From assembly GCA_014859225.1 (NCBI GenBank), contig JACUUP010000035.1, positions 1 through 13,296 of the forward strand: 13,296 bases of DNA, in the 5' to 3' direction. Position numbers and translations under genes: made by a program. The DNA comes from Candidatus Aerophobota bacterium. Its GTDB lineage: Bacteria; Aerophobota; Aerophobia; Aerophobales; B3-G15. How positions within the stretch are numbered: the first letter of the stretch is position 1; every line of letters begins with the position of its first letter. The notes under the pieces were generated by a model. The model was not told the origin of the DNA. It did not search any database and saw only the letters and a program-made list of their open reading frames with translations. This document shows, one piece after another, positions 6,892-13,296 of the stretch.

Positions 6892-7895
6892 TTTTCCACT
6901 CTATCTCCTCCCTTCCCTTTAGCCTGATACATCGCTTTATCAGCCTTATCTAAAAGCTGCCGGGGTTTTTGGGCATCCTCAGGAAAAGATGCTATTCCCA
7001 AACTTAAACTTGTTTTATGGACGCAAGCATTTTCTTTTATCTTTTTTCTTATCCTTTCTGCGACGAGAGAGGCTCTTTCTGGGTCTACCCCGGGCAGAAT
7101 CACTACAAATTCATCTCCCCCATATCTGAAGGCAATATCCATTTTTCTTATGCTCGTCTTTATACTTTTAGCGATAAATTGGAGCACTTTATCTCCCGTC
7201 AGGTGACCACAGCTATCGTTGATGTCCTTCAGTTTATCTGCGTCCATAAAGAGTAAAGATAAAGGGTGTCTATTGCGCCATGCTCTTGCTATTTCTTCTT
7301 CAAGGCGCTGATAGAAATGGTTTTGATTGTAAAGACCTGTCATTTTGTCTACGGCAGCTACTTTGGTTATTTTTTCAATATAGCCTCTGTTTACCAGTGC
7401 AAGGGTGCTTTGAGAAGCAATAATTTTAGCCATCTGCATTTCAGCAAAACCGAACTTTCTTTTGTTTTTGTTGTAAAAGGATAAAGTTCCCAGGGTCTTG
7501 TTTTTAGCCTTAAGGGGTAAGGTTAAAAAAGGGCGGAGCTTGCCAGGCGATGGACTACCAGATGAGCGAGAATCAGAGTGTGCAGAAGAATCTGACACAG
7601 AATCTGAAGGAGATGTTTTGTTTTTTACTTTAATCACAAGTTTTTTGTGTTTAGAATCAACCAGCCTCAAAAAAGCCGCCTCTACCCGCAGAATTTCTAT
7701 TCCCTCTTCAATTATATACTGGAGAATTGATGAGAGGCTATCCCGGGAGAGAATCTCTTGGTTTACCCTTAGAAGATAGTTAAGTTTTTTCTCCTGTTCT
7801 CTCTGCTTCGCTTCCCACCATCTTTTTCGCTCATTATTAATTGAGCAGGTTTGTGAGATAGCTCTTTGGTTAATTTTTGGCACCCCTGGATACAA
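6882..7895 (-). CDS. GAF-GGDEF diguanylate cyclase
   Basis: Makes the second messenger cyclic di-GMP from two GTP. Reading from a TTG at 7895 gives 337 residues: a short coiled-coil-like lead (27-45), a GAF-type sensor region (about 46-170) and a GGDEF domain (about 180-335). The active site is intact: FMDADKLKDIND supplies a metal Asp (D218), GGDEF is at 259-263, and an inhibitory I-site RxxD (R250-D253) sits five residues before it, so product inhibition is expected. The centre of the GAF domain is replaced by a serine/aspartate-rich stretch (95-117). There is no membrane segment. The start is weak: no good ribosome binding site is seen, an in-frame stop lies just upstream of the TTG, and no in-frame ATG occurs near the N-terminus, so 5' loss or a frameshift is possible. 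It lies 34 bases after the small upstream gene, likely in one transcript. Confidence 0.88.
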   Translation of the reverse strand: MYPGVPKINQRAISQTCSINNERKRWWEAKQREQEKKLNYLLRVNQEILSRDSLSSILQYIIEEGIEILRVEAAFLRLVDSKHKKLVIKVKNKTSPSDSVSDSSAHSDSRSSGSPSPGKLRPFLTLPLKAKNKTLGTLSFYNKNKRKFGFAEMQMAKIIASQSTLALVNRGYIEKITKVAAVDKMTGLYNQNHFYQRLEEEIARAWRNRHPLSLLFMDADKLKDINDSCGHLTGDKVLQFIAKSIKTSIRKMDIAFRYGGDEFVVILPGVDPERASLVAERIRKKIKENACVHKTSLSLGIASFPEDAQKPRQLLDKADKAMYQAKGKGGDRVEKVE

Positions 7896-7929
7896 TTTGG
7901 AAATAATTCATTGGGTTAGAATTGTAAAA

Positions 7930-8256
7930 TTAAGCAGGATTTTTCCCTCTCTTAGCATTTTGCTTTCTTTTCTTCTGGTCAGCAGGGCAGACAAGCTGGA
8001 ACTGGAAACTCCATTCATCACAATGGTTAACTTTTGCGAGATGTAATTTTTGCAAACCACAAATTGTCCTCTTTAGACCATTGAGACTGATTTCCAGATA
8101 ACGGTTCACCTCTTGCAGACTTAGTTCACCTTTCCCACCTTTACTATCGGCTGTTACTATGAGGAGCAGGTATAATCTAATCTCTTTTGAAGAGAGATTT
8201 TCCCACAGGTCTTTTTTGACCAGCTGGTTTAATATTTGCCGTTTATTTATCCTCAT
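7930..8256 (-). CDS. Small winged-helix-like protein, function unknown
   Basis: A 108-residue protein not assigned to a named family. Residues about 18-78 look like a winged helix: a helix (LSSKEIRLYLLLIVTADS), a linker (KGGKGE), then LSLQEVNRYLEISLNGLKRTICGLQKLHLAKV, where the second and third helices would form the DNA-reading pair. The C-terminus is strongly basic (KKRKQNAKRGK). An AAGGAAA ribosome binding site precedes the ATG and a near-consensus promoter lies directly upstream (8274-8302). It is divergent from the XRE regulator and is followed by the diguanylate cyclase. A DNA-binding role, perhaps at the shared promoter region, is inference. Confidence 0.7.
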   Translation of the reverse strand: MRINKRQILNQLVKKDLWENLSSKEIRLYLLLIVTADSKGGKGELSLQEVNRYLEISLNGLKRTICGLQKLHLAKVNHCDEWSFQFQLVCPADQKKRKQNAKRGKNPA

Positions 8257-8273
8257 TTATCTTTCCTTATCTT

Positions 8274-8302
8274 ATGATAGGATAAATAATTATTATTGTC
8301 AA
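8274..8302 (-). promoter_or_regulatory. Promoter of the winged-helix-like/GGDEF transcript
   Basis: On the minus strand a perfect TTGACA (8302-8297), 17-bp spacer and TATCAT (8279-8274, five of six). The start would be near 8267, giving a very short leader before the ATG at 8256. Confidence 0.7.
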
Positions 8303-8343
8303 GAAAAAATATGCATAATAACTCATACAAATTGACAAGAAAA
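8296..8343. repeat. Pair of operator-like direct repeats over both -35 boxes
   Basis: ATTGTCAAGAAAA (8296-8308) and ATTGACAAGAAAA (8331-8343) match at 12 of 13 positions and are 35 bp apart start to start. The first overlaps the -35 of the minus-strand promoter and the second the -35 of the plus-strand promoter. The core TTGNCAA is itself symmetric, and a perfect TATGCATA palindrome lies between the copies. This arrangement suggests binding sites for the adjacent XRE regulator, unproven. Confidence 0.45.
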
Positions 8344-8359
8344 GTAAATAATTTAGTAT
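8332..8359 (+). promoter_or_regulatory. Promoter of the XRE regulator gene
   Basis: Perfect -35 TTGACA (8332-8337), 16-bp spacer and TAGTAT (8354-8359, four of six). The ATG follows at 8379 after a GAGGA ribosome binding site, so the leader is very short. Confidence 0.5.
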
Positions 8360-8378
8360 ATAGCAATGTGAGGAAAAA

Positions 8379-8918
8379 ATGAGTTTCGGGGAAAGACTTA
8401 AAAGTCTAAGAAAAAAACTGGGTTTAACCCAGAAGGAGTTTGCAAATCGCATTGAAGGAAAAGTTGATTATACCTACATTGGAAAGGTAGAACGGGGGCA
8501 GCAGTATCCCTCCCTTAAAATGCTGGAGCGTATAGGAAAATCTTTCTCTGTTCCTCTGAGTTACTTTTTTGAGGAGGATAGCATTGCTACGCTGTTAAGC
8601 CTTCTTCCTCAAGATATAAGGAGTCTGCTTAAAGACACTGAAAAACAAAAACTTTTAAGGATAAGTGACTGGCTGGATGAACAGGACTTCTCTTTACTGG
8701 TGCGTATAGCAGATGTTTTGGTTCAAACCAGGAAAGAGTTGCTATCTCAGGTAGCTGATGATAAGGGAAAATATGAAGTAGATGAGAGAGAGAAGTTAGC
8801 TTTAAAATTGCGTCAGACTTTATCATCCCCTGGAATTACTATTTCGCTGGAGGAGCCCTGGGTGAGGGAAGCCCTCCGGATTGCCCTTTTTGCCCTGGAG
8901 AAAACAAAGCAAGGATAG
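8379..8918 (+). CDS. XRE-family helix-turn-helix transcription regulator
   Basis: A 179-residue protein with a clear Cro/CI-type HTH at about residues 3-62: FGERLKSLRKKLGLTQKEFA, then the recognition helix region YTYIGKVERGQQYPSLKMLE and the closing KSFSVPLSYFFEE. The rest (65-179) is helical and charged, with no enzymatic motif recognised; it may mediate oligomerisation or ligand sensing. The gene is divergent from the winged-helix-like/GGDEF pair, with repeated boxes over both promoters, so it may control itself and that pair. A membrane-protein gene follows after 60 bases and may be cotranscribed. Family confident, target inferred. Confidence 0.9.
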   Translation: MSFGERLKSLRKKLGLTQKEFANRIEGKVDYTYIGKVERGQQYPSLKMLERIGKSFSVPLSYFFEEDSIATLLSLLPQDIRSLLKDTEKQKLLRISDWLDEQDFSLLVRIADVLVQTRKELLSQVADDKGKYEVDEREKLALKLRQTLSSPGITISLEEPWVREALRIALFALEKTKQG

Positions 8919-8978
8919 TGCCTGTTTATATTCAGGGAGAAGTTTAAAAGGAAAATGAGGTGAGAGGAGGTGATAAAA

Positions 8979-9320
8979 ATGCAAAAAAAACGAGTGGTGA
9001 TAGCTACTATCTGGGGGGGAATTTTTGGTATTATCTGTATGCTCTTACAAAAATATGGTGTAGGGGTAGCTTTTTGGCCTCTTGGCATCTATGCGCTAAT
9101 TCATCATTCGGTGATGGGATTTGCCATCGGCACAAGCAACCTGAAACTTCACTGGGCTCCTCATGGAATTTTGTGGGGATTTCTTTTTGGTATCTTTGCC
9201 GCAATTGGCTTCTGGGGGGGACCGCAGGGATTCTGGGCGACGCTGGGTTTAGTTATTCTCTGGGGTTTTCTTATTGAACTTATAACCAGTGCGGGTTTTA
9301 AACTGAAGAGAGAAAAATAA
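8979..9320 (+). CDS. Four-helix integral membrane protein, function unknown
   Basis: 113 residues when started at ATG 8979, which I prefer because AGGAGG lies about 8 bases upstream; the in-frame GTG at 8970 overlaps that ribosome binding site. Four hydrophobic segments are visible at about residues 6-26, 28-51, 62-80 and 84-106, rich in Gly, Trp and Phe, with a basic start (MQKKR) and basic end (KLKREK). Polar residues in the membrane region include a His pair (IHHS, 41-44) and a conserved-looking HGILWG. No family with known function is recognised. It follows the XRE gene and is closed off by the hairpin at 9340-9407. Confidence 0.75.
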   Translation: MQKKRVVIATIWGGIFGIICMLLQKYGVGVAFWPLGIYALIHHSVMGFAIGTSNLKLHWAPHGILWGFLFGIFAAIGFWGGPQGFWATLGLVILWGFLIELITSAGFKLKREK

Positions 9321-9339
9321 AACCAGAGTAAAAAAGCCT

Positions 9340-9407
9340 AAAATAGGGACGGTGCCCATTTTTTGCATTTTTGCAGCTTTTTCAGGAGAGGGTGCCGTCC
9401 CTATTTT
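9340..9407. repeat. Long hairpin: intergenic palindromic repeat, likely also a terminator
   Basis: AAAATAGGGACGG (9340-9352) and CCGTCCCTATTTT (9395-9407) are perfect 13-bp complements. Inside, TGCCC (9353-9357) faces GGGTG (9390-9394), so as RNA the stem reaches 18 pairs with two G-U wobbles, around a 32-base T-rich loop. It is followed by TTA and stands between the membrane-protein gene and the por promoter, where it can end the upstream transcript. A loop this large is unusual for a simple terminator, so it may be a dispersed palindromic element that took on that role. Confidence 0.7.
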
Positions 9408-9410
9408 TTA

Positions 9411-9439
9411 TTGACAGCCCACCCGATTTAATATAAAAT
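9411..9439 (+). promoter_or_regulatory. Strong promoter of the por operon
   Basis: Perfect -35 TTGACA (9411-9416), 17-bp spacer and -10 TAAAAT (9434-9439, five of six). The transcript would start near 9446 and reach an AGGGGGT ribosome binding site just before the porC ATG at 9471. No later promoter is evident, so all four subunits are probably on one message. Confidence 0.78.
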
Positions 9440-9470
9440 GCACTGATTTATTGAGTGAAAAGGGGGTACC

Positions 9471-10043
9471 ATGAAAACAATAACTGAGGTTAGATGGCAT
9501 GGAAGGGCGGGTCAGGGAGCAAAAACAGCCGCTCTTCTACTGGCAGAGGCAGCTTTAGGTGAAGGTAAGTATATCCAGGGATTTCCCGAGTATGGCCCGG
9601 AAAGAGAGGGAGCTCCTATAAAAGCTTATACCAGGATAAGTGATACTCCTATTTTTATCCATTCGGGAGTTGTAAATCCTGATGCTGTAGTTGTGCTTGA
9701 CGAAACCTTGCTTGATGCGGTTGATGTGGCTGAAGGTTTGCCTGAGCAGGGAGTTTTAGTGGTCAATACTAACGAGGAGCCTGAGGTTGTGCGCAAAAAA
9801 CTTGGTATGAAAAATGGCAAAATTTATACAATTAATGCTACCTCTATTTCCCTGGAGATTCTTGGCCGAAATCTTCCCAATATGCCCATGGTGGGTGCTC
9901 TTATAAAGGCGCTTCCTATTTTTAACCTTGATATACTCCTTGCAGGTGCCAAGAAAAAATTTGAAAAAAAATTTAGCTCTAAAATAGTAGAGGGAAATAT
10001 TTCTGCAATCAGGAAGGCTTACAAGGAGGTTAAATCAGAATGA
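9471..10043 (+). CDS. porC: 2-oxoacid (pyruvate):ferredoxin oxidoreductase, gamma subunit
   Basis: A 190-residue subunit of the oxygen-sensitive enzyme that converts pyruvate (or a related 2-oxoacid) and CoA to acyl-CoA and CO2 with reduction of ferredoxin, or the reverse. The gamma-subunit signature is present: a glycine-rich VRWHGRAGQGAKTAA at about 7-21, EYGPEREGAPIKAYTRIS at about 40-57, and MPMVGALIKALP near 138-149. Length is normal. It is the first gene of the operon, with the promoter at 9411-9439, and overlaps the delta-subunit gene by 4 bases (ATGA). Gene order gamma-delta-alpha-beta matches four-subunit PorCDAB enzymes. Pyruvate is the best guess of substrate; 2-ketoisovalerate or similar is not excluded. 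Confidence 0.93.
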   Translation: MKTITEVRWHGRAGQGAKTAALLLAEAALGEGKYIQGFPEYGPEREGAPIKAYTRISDTPIFIHSGVVNPDAVVVLDETLLDAVDVAEGLPEQGVLVVNTNEEPEVVRKKLGMKNGKIYTINATSISLEILGRNLPNMPMVGALIKALPIFNLDILLAGAKKKFEKKFSSKIVEGNISAIRKAYKEVKSE

Positions 10044-10360
10044 AAGAAAAAAGCTGGAAGGAAATCCCGATTGGAGGGCTTATTTTAGAGGCGGGAAATG
10101 CTGAGAAATACTTAACCGGAAGCTGGAGAACTTTTCGTCCTGTACTTAATAAGGAAAAGTGCACGAATTGTCTTTTGTGCTGGATATACTGTCCTGACTC
10201 TTCGGTGATTGTTGAAGAAGAAAAGACAAAGGGTTTTCTCTACAGTCACTGCAAAGGATGTGGTATATGTGCTAATGTTTGTCCCTTTGATGCTATAGAA
10301 ATGATAGAAGAGGCTAAATACAGACAAAAGCAGGGCGAGCAGAAAGAAGGGGGTACATAA
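10040..10360 (+). CDS. porD: 2-oxoacid (pyruvate):ferredoxin oxidoreductase, delta (ferredoxin-like) subunit
   Basis: A 106-residue electron-carrying subunit with two complete [4Fe-4S] motifs of the CxxCxxCxxxCP type: C41, C44, C47, C51 and C71, C74, C77, C81 (CTNCLLCWIYCP and CKGCGICANVCP). The N-terminal extension containing SWRTFRPVLN before the first motif is typical of PorD. It carries electrons from the thiamine site cluster of the beta subunit to external ferredoxin. It starts within the porC stop and ends one base before the alpha-subunit ATG, with GAAGGGGGT as that gene's ribosome binding site. Confidence 0.95.
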   Translation: MKEKSWKEIPIGGLILEAGNAEKYLTGSWRTFRPVLNKEKCTNCLLCWIYCPDSSVIVEEEKTKGFLYSHCKGCGICANVCPFDAIEMIEEAKYRQKQGEQKEGGT

Positions 10361-10361
10361 G

Positions 10362-11543
10362 ATGGCGAAAATTTTAGCATTAACCGGTGATGAAACGGCT
10401 GCCGAGGCTATGCGTCAGATAAATCCAGATGTTGTGGCTGCTTATCCTATAACACCACAAACTGAGATAGTCCAGACTTATTCTCAATTTGTGGCAGATG
10501 GGGAGGTAGATACAGAGATGGTACGGGTGGAAAGTGAACACTCGGCTATGAGCGCCTGTATTGGCGCAGCAGCATCAGGCGCGAGGGCAATAACGGCTAC
10601 CTGTGCCAATGGGCTTGCTTTGATGTGGGAGATTTTATACATTGCAGCCTCCTACCGCCTTCCCATAGTGATGTCAGTTGCCAACAGAGCTTTGAGTGGT
10701 CCCATAAATATTCACTGTGACCACTCTGATTCAATGGGAGCAAGGGATTCTGGATGGATACAACTTTACAGTGAAAATTGCCAGGAAATTTATGATAGCT
10801 TAATTCAAGCGGTAAAGATAGGAGAAAATAAAGATGTGTTGCTCCCGGTAATGGTTTGTTTTGATGGGTTTATTATCTCCCATTCTACGGAAAGGATAGA
10901 TATTTTAGAGGATGAGGAAATTAAAAATTTCATAGGAGATTTTAAGATAGAGCACTCTCTTTTAGATATAGATAACCCGGTAACCTATGGTCCGCTTGAC
11001 CTTTTTGATTACTATTTTGAACACAAAAGACAGCAGGTTGAAGCTATGGAAAAGGCACTTCCTGTTATAAAAGAAGTAGGAAAAGATTATGGAAAGCTTT
11101 CTGGTAGAGATTACGGATTGGTGGAAAAATTCAATATGGATGAATCAGATATGGTGATAATAGCGCTTGGTTCTACTGCCGGGAATATTAAAGCCACGAT
11201 ACAGGAGCTTAAAGAAAAAGGTATTAATGTTGGACTTTTGAAAATAAGAGCTTTTCGTCCCTTCCCTCAAGAAGAGGTGAGGCAAGCCTTGCAAGATAAA
11301 ACTTGTGTTGCCGTTATGGACCGCGCCGCTTCCTTTGGGGCTGTGGGTGGTCCTGTATTTTTAGAGGTAAGGTCTTCCCTGTATGAGCTGAATAAGCGGC
11401 CACAGATTATAAGTTACATTTATGGTTTAGGGGGAAGAGATGTAACTGTAGAACATATTAAAAAAGTTGTGGATGAGCTTAGCGGAATAAAAAAATCTGG
11501 AAAAGTGGAAAATCTGGTAAATTATTTAGGAGTAAGAGAATAA
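10362..11543 (+). CDS. porA: 2-oxoacid (pyruvate):ferredoxin oxidoreductase, alpha subunit
   Basis: A 393-residue subunit that supplies the thiamine pyrimidine-binding half of the active site. Visible family motifs: [20 protein letters not shown] with YPITPQTEI (28-36), the glutamate-bearing [20 protein letters not shown] (56-75; E58 is the probable cofactor-activating Glu), [11 protein letters not shown] (80-90), and the transketolase-C-like domain from about 260 ([34 protein letters not shown]). Length is normal for the separate alpha subunit. The next gene, beta, starts 11 bases downstream after AAAGGAG. Confidence 0.95.
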   Translation: MAKILALTGDETAAEAMRQINPDVVAAYPITPQTEIVQTYSQFVADGEVDTEMVRVESEHSAMSACIGAAASGARAITATCANGLALMWEILYIAASYRLPIVMSVANRALSGPINIHCDHSDSMGARDSGWIQLYSENCQEIYDSLIQAVKIGENKDVLLPVMVCFDGFIISHSTERIDILEDEEIKNFIGDFKIEHSLLDIDNPVTYGPLDLFDYYFEHKRQQVEAMEKALPVIKEVGKDYGKLSGRDYGLVEKFNMDESDMVIIALGSTAGNIKATIQELKEKGINVGLLKIRAFRPFPQEEVRQALQDKTCVAVMDRAASFGAVGGPVFLEVRSSLYELNKRPQIISYIYGLGGRDVTVEHIKKVVDELSGIKKSGKVENLVNYLGVRE

Positions 11544-11554
11544 AGGAGAAAAAA

Positions 11555-13296
11555 ATGCCTTCTCTTAAGGAACTTTCCCATAAAAAAGAACTTTTGTCCC
11601 CGGGACACAGGCTTTGCCCGGGATGTGGAGCTTCAATTATAGTAAGACAGGTGCTTTTGGCTTCGGATAAACCGGTGATAGCTGCCTGTCCAACAGGCTG
11701 CCTTGAGGTAGCAACCAGCATTTATCCCTATACTGCCTGGAGGATTCCCTGGATTCACTGTGCCTTTGAAAATGTTGCGGCTACACTCTCGGGAGTTGAA
11801 ACCGCCTATCGTGCTTTCAAGAAACAGGGAAAGATTGGTGAAGATTTCAGATTCATTGCCTTTGGTGGAGATGGGGGAACCTATGATATTGGTTTGCAGG
11901 CACTTTCAGGAGTGCTTGAACGGGGACACAAAATGCTCTATGTATGCTACGATAACGGGGCCTACATGAACTGCTTAAGTACATCTTCTTTAATAATGAC
12001 GAAAGATGGTCTTAAGAAAATAACCGAGGTAAAAGAAGGGGATGAGATTTATGCTTTTAACCAGAGAACCCACGCGTTAGCTTTGAAAAAATGCACAGGT
12101 GTATTTGATAATGGAATAAAAGATGTTTATGAGGTTAGAACCCTTCATCATTCAATACAAGCAACAGCAAATCATCCTTTTTTAGTTTTGAAGCGAAATG
12201 GACGAGGTAAAGAAAACGAACTTATCTGGAAAACAGTATCAGAGATGGAAGTTGGGGATGAGGTTGTGGCATTGAAGAATTTGGATGAAGGAAAGTCATT
12301 TAAATTTAACTTTAATGGAGTACAAAAAGGAGATTATAAAGTAAACCGTTTGAATGAGATAAGATTGCCGGAATTTTCCAGTCCTGATGTAATGAAGTAT
12401 CTTGGCATATGGGTTGGTGATGGCTGGGTGAGAGCTGAGAAAGGAGAAGTAGGTTTTGCTATTCCTGAAGAATCAAAGGCAAGAGAGACCTTAACCTCCC
12501 TTCATTCAGAAATTTTTGGCGGGAAGATAAGAGCGGATGACAATTATGTCTATGTGAATTCTGTAAATCTTGCTCGATTTATTGATTCCCTGGGATTTGG
12601 ATTGGGAGCAAAAAATAAAACAATTCCCTCCTGGGTATTTAGCCTTCCTCTGGAGGAAAAAGAAAGTTTCCTTCAAGGTATGATGCTCTCGGATGGGTAC
12701 AAAATAGAAAATAGCTCGCGTTATGTCTCAGCAAGCTATGAGCTTCTTAAACGTCTCAGACTGTTGCTACAGACGATGGGATACAGGGTTGGCAAAATAC
12801 ACCGACAGAAAAAAGAAAAGGGTACGGTATGCGTTAAAAGAGAGCTTTTGAAAGATTCCGAGTATGGATATGTCTGTTTCAGCAAGAGGAATGGATGGAA
12901 GATTAAAAAATACCCCAATCAGTACAGATACCAAAACTTTTTAATAGGTAACAAATATTTCGAGATGGAAAAAGTAAGACAGATAAAGTTAGTCGGGAAA
13001 GAGCCAACCTTAGATTTAAGGGTAGAACATGAACATAACTTTATTGCTGACGGAATTGTAGTCCACAATACGGGCATTCAGCGCTCAAGCGCAAGCCCCT
13101 TAGGGGCTCATACAACCACCACCCCTCCCGGTAAAGCTATCCCTGAGGGAAAAACAGAATCAAGGAAGAACCTGACAGAAATTGTAGCTGCCCACAACAT
13201 CCCTTATGTTGCTCAAGCCTCCCCTGGTTATCATATGGACCTCATTAAGAAGGTTCAAAAAGCTCTATCAGCAGATGGTCCAAGTTTTATCAATGT
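11555..13296 (+). CDS. porB: 2-oxoacid (pyruvate):ferredoxin oxidoreductase, beta subunit, intein-containing, cut by window end
   Basis: The frame is open from ATG 11555 to the window end. Residues 1-139 are the N-terminal part of PorB: cluster cysteines C21 and C24 in CPGCG, C49 in TGCLEV, the [12 protein letters not shown] block (57-68), and the thiamine diphosphate/Mg motif starting at GDG (105-107) and continuing to YDNGAYMN (132-139). At that point a 366-residue intein interrupts it. The sequence then resumes at [20 protein letters not shown] and continues through [16 protein letters not shown] to the edge. PorB is about 300 residues in relatives, so roughly a third is missing to the right. 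The joined sequence [14 protein letters not shown] is the expected family motif, so splicing should restore it. Until splicing, the cofactor site is split, so the enzyme should be inactive. Confidence 0.95.
   Translation, partial: MPSLKELSHKKELLSPGHRLCPGCGASIIVRQVLLASDKPVIAACPTGCLEVATSIYPYTAWRIPWIHCAFENVAATLSGVETAYRAFKKQGKIGEDFRFIAFGGDGGTYDIGLQALSGVLERGHKMLYVCYDNGAYMNCLSTSSLIMTKDGLKKITEVKEGDEIYAFNQRTHALALKKCTGVFDNGIKDVYEVRTLHHSIQATANHPFLVLKRNGRGKENELIWKTVSEMEVGDEVVALKNLDEGKSFKFNFNGVQKGDYKVNRLNEIRLPEFSSPDVMKYLGIWVGDGWVRAEKGEVGFAIPEESKARETLTSLHSEIFGGKIRADDNYVYVNSVNLARFIDSLGFGLGAKNKTIPSWVFSLPLEEKESFLQGMMLSDGYKIENSSRYVSASYELLKRLRLLLQTMGYRVGKIHRQKKEKGTVCVKRELLKDSEYGYVCFSKRNGWKIKKYPNQYRYQNFLIGNKYFEMEKVRQIKLVGKEPTLDLRVEHEHNFIADGIVVHNTGIQRSSASPLGAHTTTTPPGKAIPEGKTESRKNLTEIVAAHNIPYVAQASPGYHMDLIKKVQKALSADGPSFIN
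11972..13069 (+). mobile_element. In-frame intein with LAGLIDADG homing endonuclease inside PorB
   Basis: 366 residues from Cys1 to Asn366, followed by Thr+1. N-terminal splicing block: [13 protein letters not shown] with [15 protein letters not shown] (16-30). Block B: TANHPF, the T-x-x-H pattern with T65 and H68. Endonuclease: first LAGLIDADG-type motif YLGIWVGDG (143-151, acidic D150), KTIPSWVF (216-223), second motif [10 protein letters not shown] (233-242, acidic D241). C-terminal splicing block: [20 protein letters not shown] with the penultimate His365 and Asn366. All residues of a class 1 intein are present and the frame is open, so both splicing and endonuclease activity look possible. 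The residue before Cys1 is Asn. Both boundaries are exact to the codon because the flanking host motif rejoins cleanly. Splicing itself is inferred. Confidence 0.95.

Noticed and set aside
8970-8978. GTG start for the small membrane protein
   Set aside because: It overlaps the ribosome binding site that is correctly spaced for ATG 8979.
11760-11969. Second open frame inside porB
   Set aside because: It is out of phase with clear PorB coding sequence and has no recognisable content; likewise the minus-strand frame at 12736-12918 inside the intein.
11972-13069. Self-splicing intron or simple insertion in porB instead of an intein
   Set aside because: The whole block is in frame without stops and encodes all intein splicing motifs at its exact ends.
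1-13296. CRISPR arrays, tRNA or rRNA genes
   Set aside because: No regularly spaced identical repeats and no cloverleaf or rRNA-like sequence was noticed by eye; a covariance-model search would be needed to exclude small RNAs.

Overview
The window is A+T-rich bacterial DNA with tightly packed operons, AGGAG-type ribosome binding sites and several near-consensus sigma-70-type promoters. A four-subunit 2-oxoacid:ferredoxin oxidoreductase points to an anaerobe. A secreted protein that looks like an outer-membrane beta-barrel suggests a cell with two membranes. No marker here fixes the taxon; an uncultivated anaerobic lineage is an inference.

Layout. (1) 1-1243 is an accessory patch. A HicB-like antitoxin precedes a frameshifted hicA toxin. 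Tail to tail with these, on the minus strand, is a DUF2281-like antitoxin with a PemK/MazF toxin cut to about half length. The two damaged toxins meet in a 37-bp near-perfect palindrome, and a 125-bp MITE-like element with 12-bp perfect terminal inverted repeats lies just beyond. (2) 1288-2451, minus strand, encodes an unrecognised exported beta-rich protein. (3) 2638-6874 is a housekeeping operon: M20 metallopeptidase, FtsK, PgsA and PgpA. Back-to-back divergent promoters lie between (2) and (3). (4) 6882-8256, minus strand, carries a GGDEF diguanylate cyclase with a serine-rich replacement inside its GAF domain, and a small winged-helix-like protein. Divergent from them are an XRE-type regulator (8379-8918) and a four-helix membrane protein (8979-9320). 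(5) After a long hairpin and a strong promoter, 9471-13296 is a porCDAB-type operon that runs off the window.

The main discovery is in the last gene. porB has an open frame from 11555 to the window edge that carries an in-frame 366-residue intein (11972-13069), with splicing and LAGLIDADG endonuclease motifs. It sits inside the thiamine-diphosphate-binding motif, between YDNGAYMN and TGIQRS. The enzyme should be inactive until the intein is spliced out.

How the genes work together: the por subunits form one enzyme that links 2-oxoacid (probably pyruvate) oxidation to ferredoxin. FtsK, PgsA and PgpA serve chromosome segregation at division and phosphatidylglycerol synthesis. The regulator, cyclase and small DNA-binding-like protein share a divergent promoter region with repeated operator-like boxes, suggesting a local regulatory unit.
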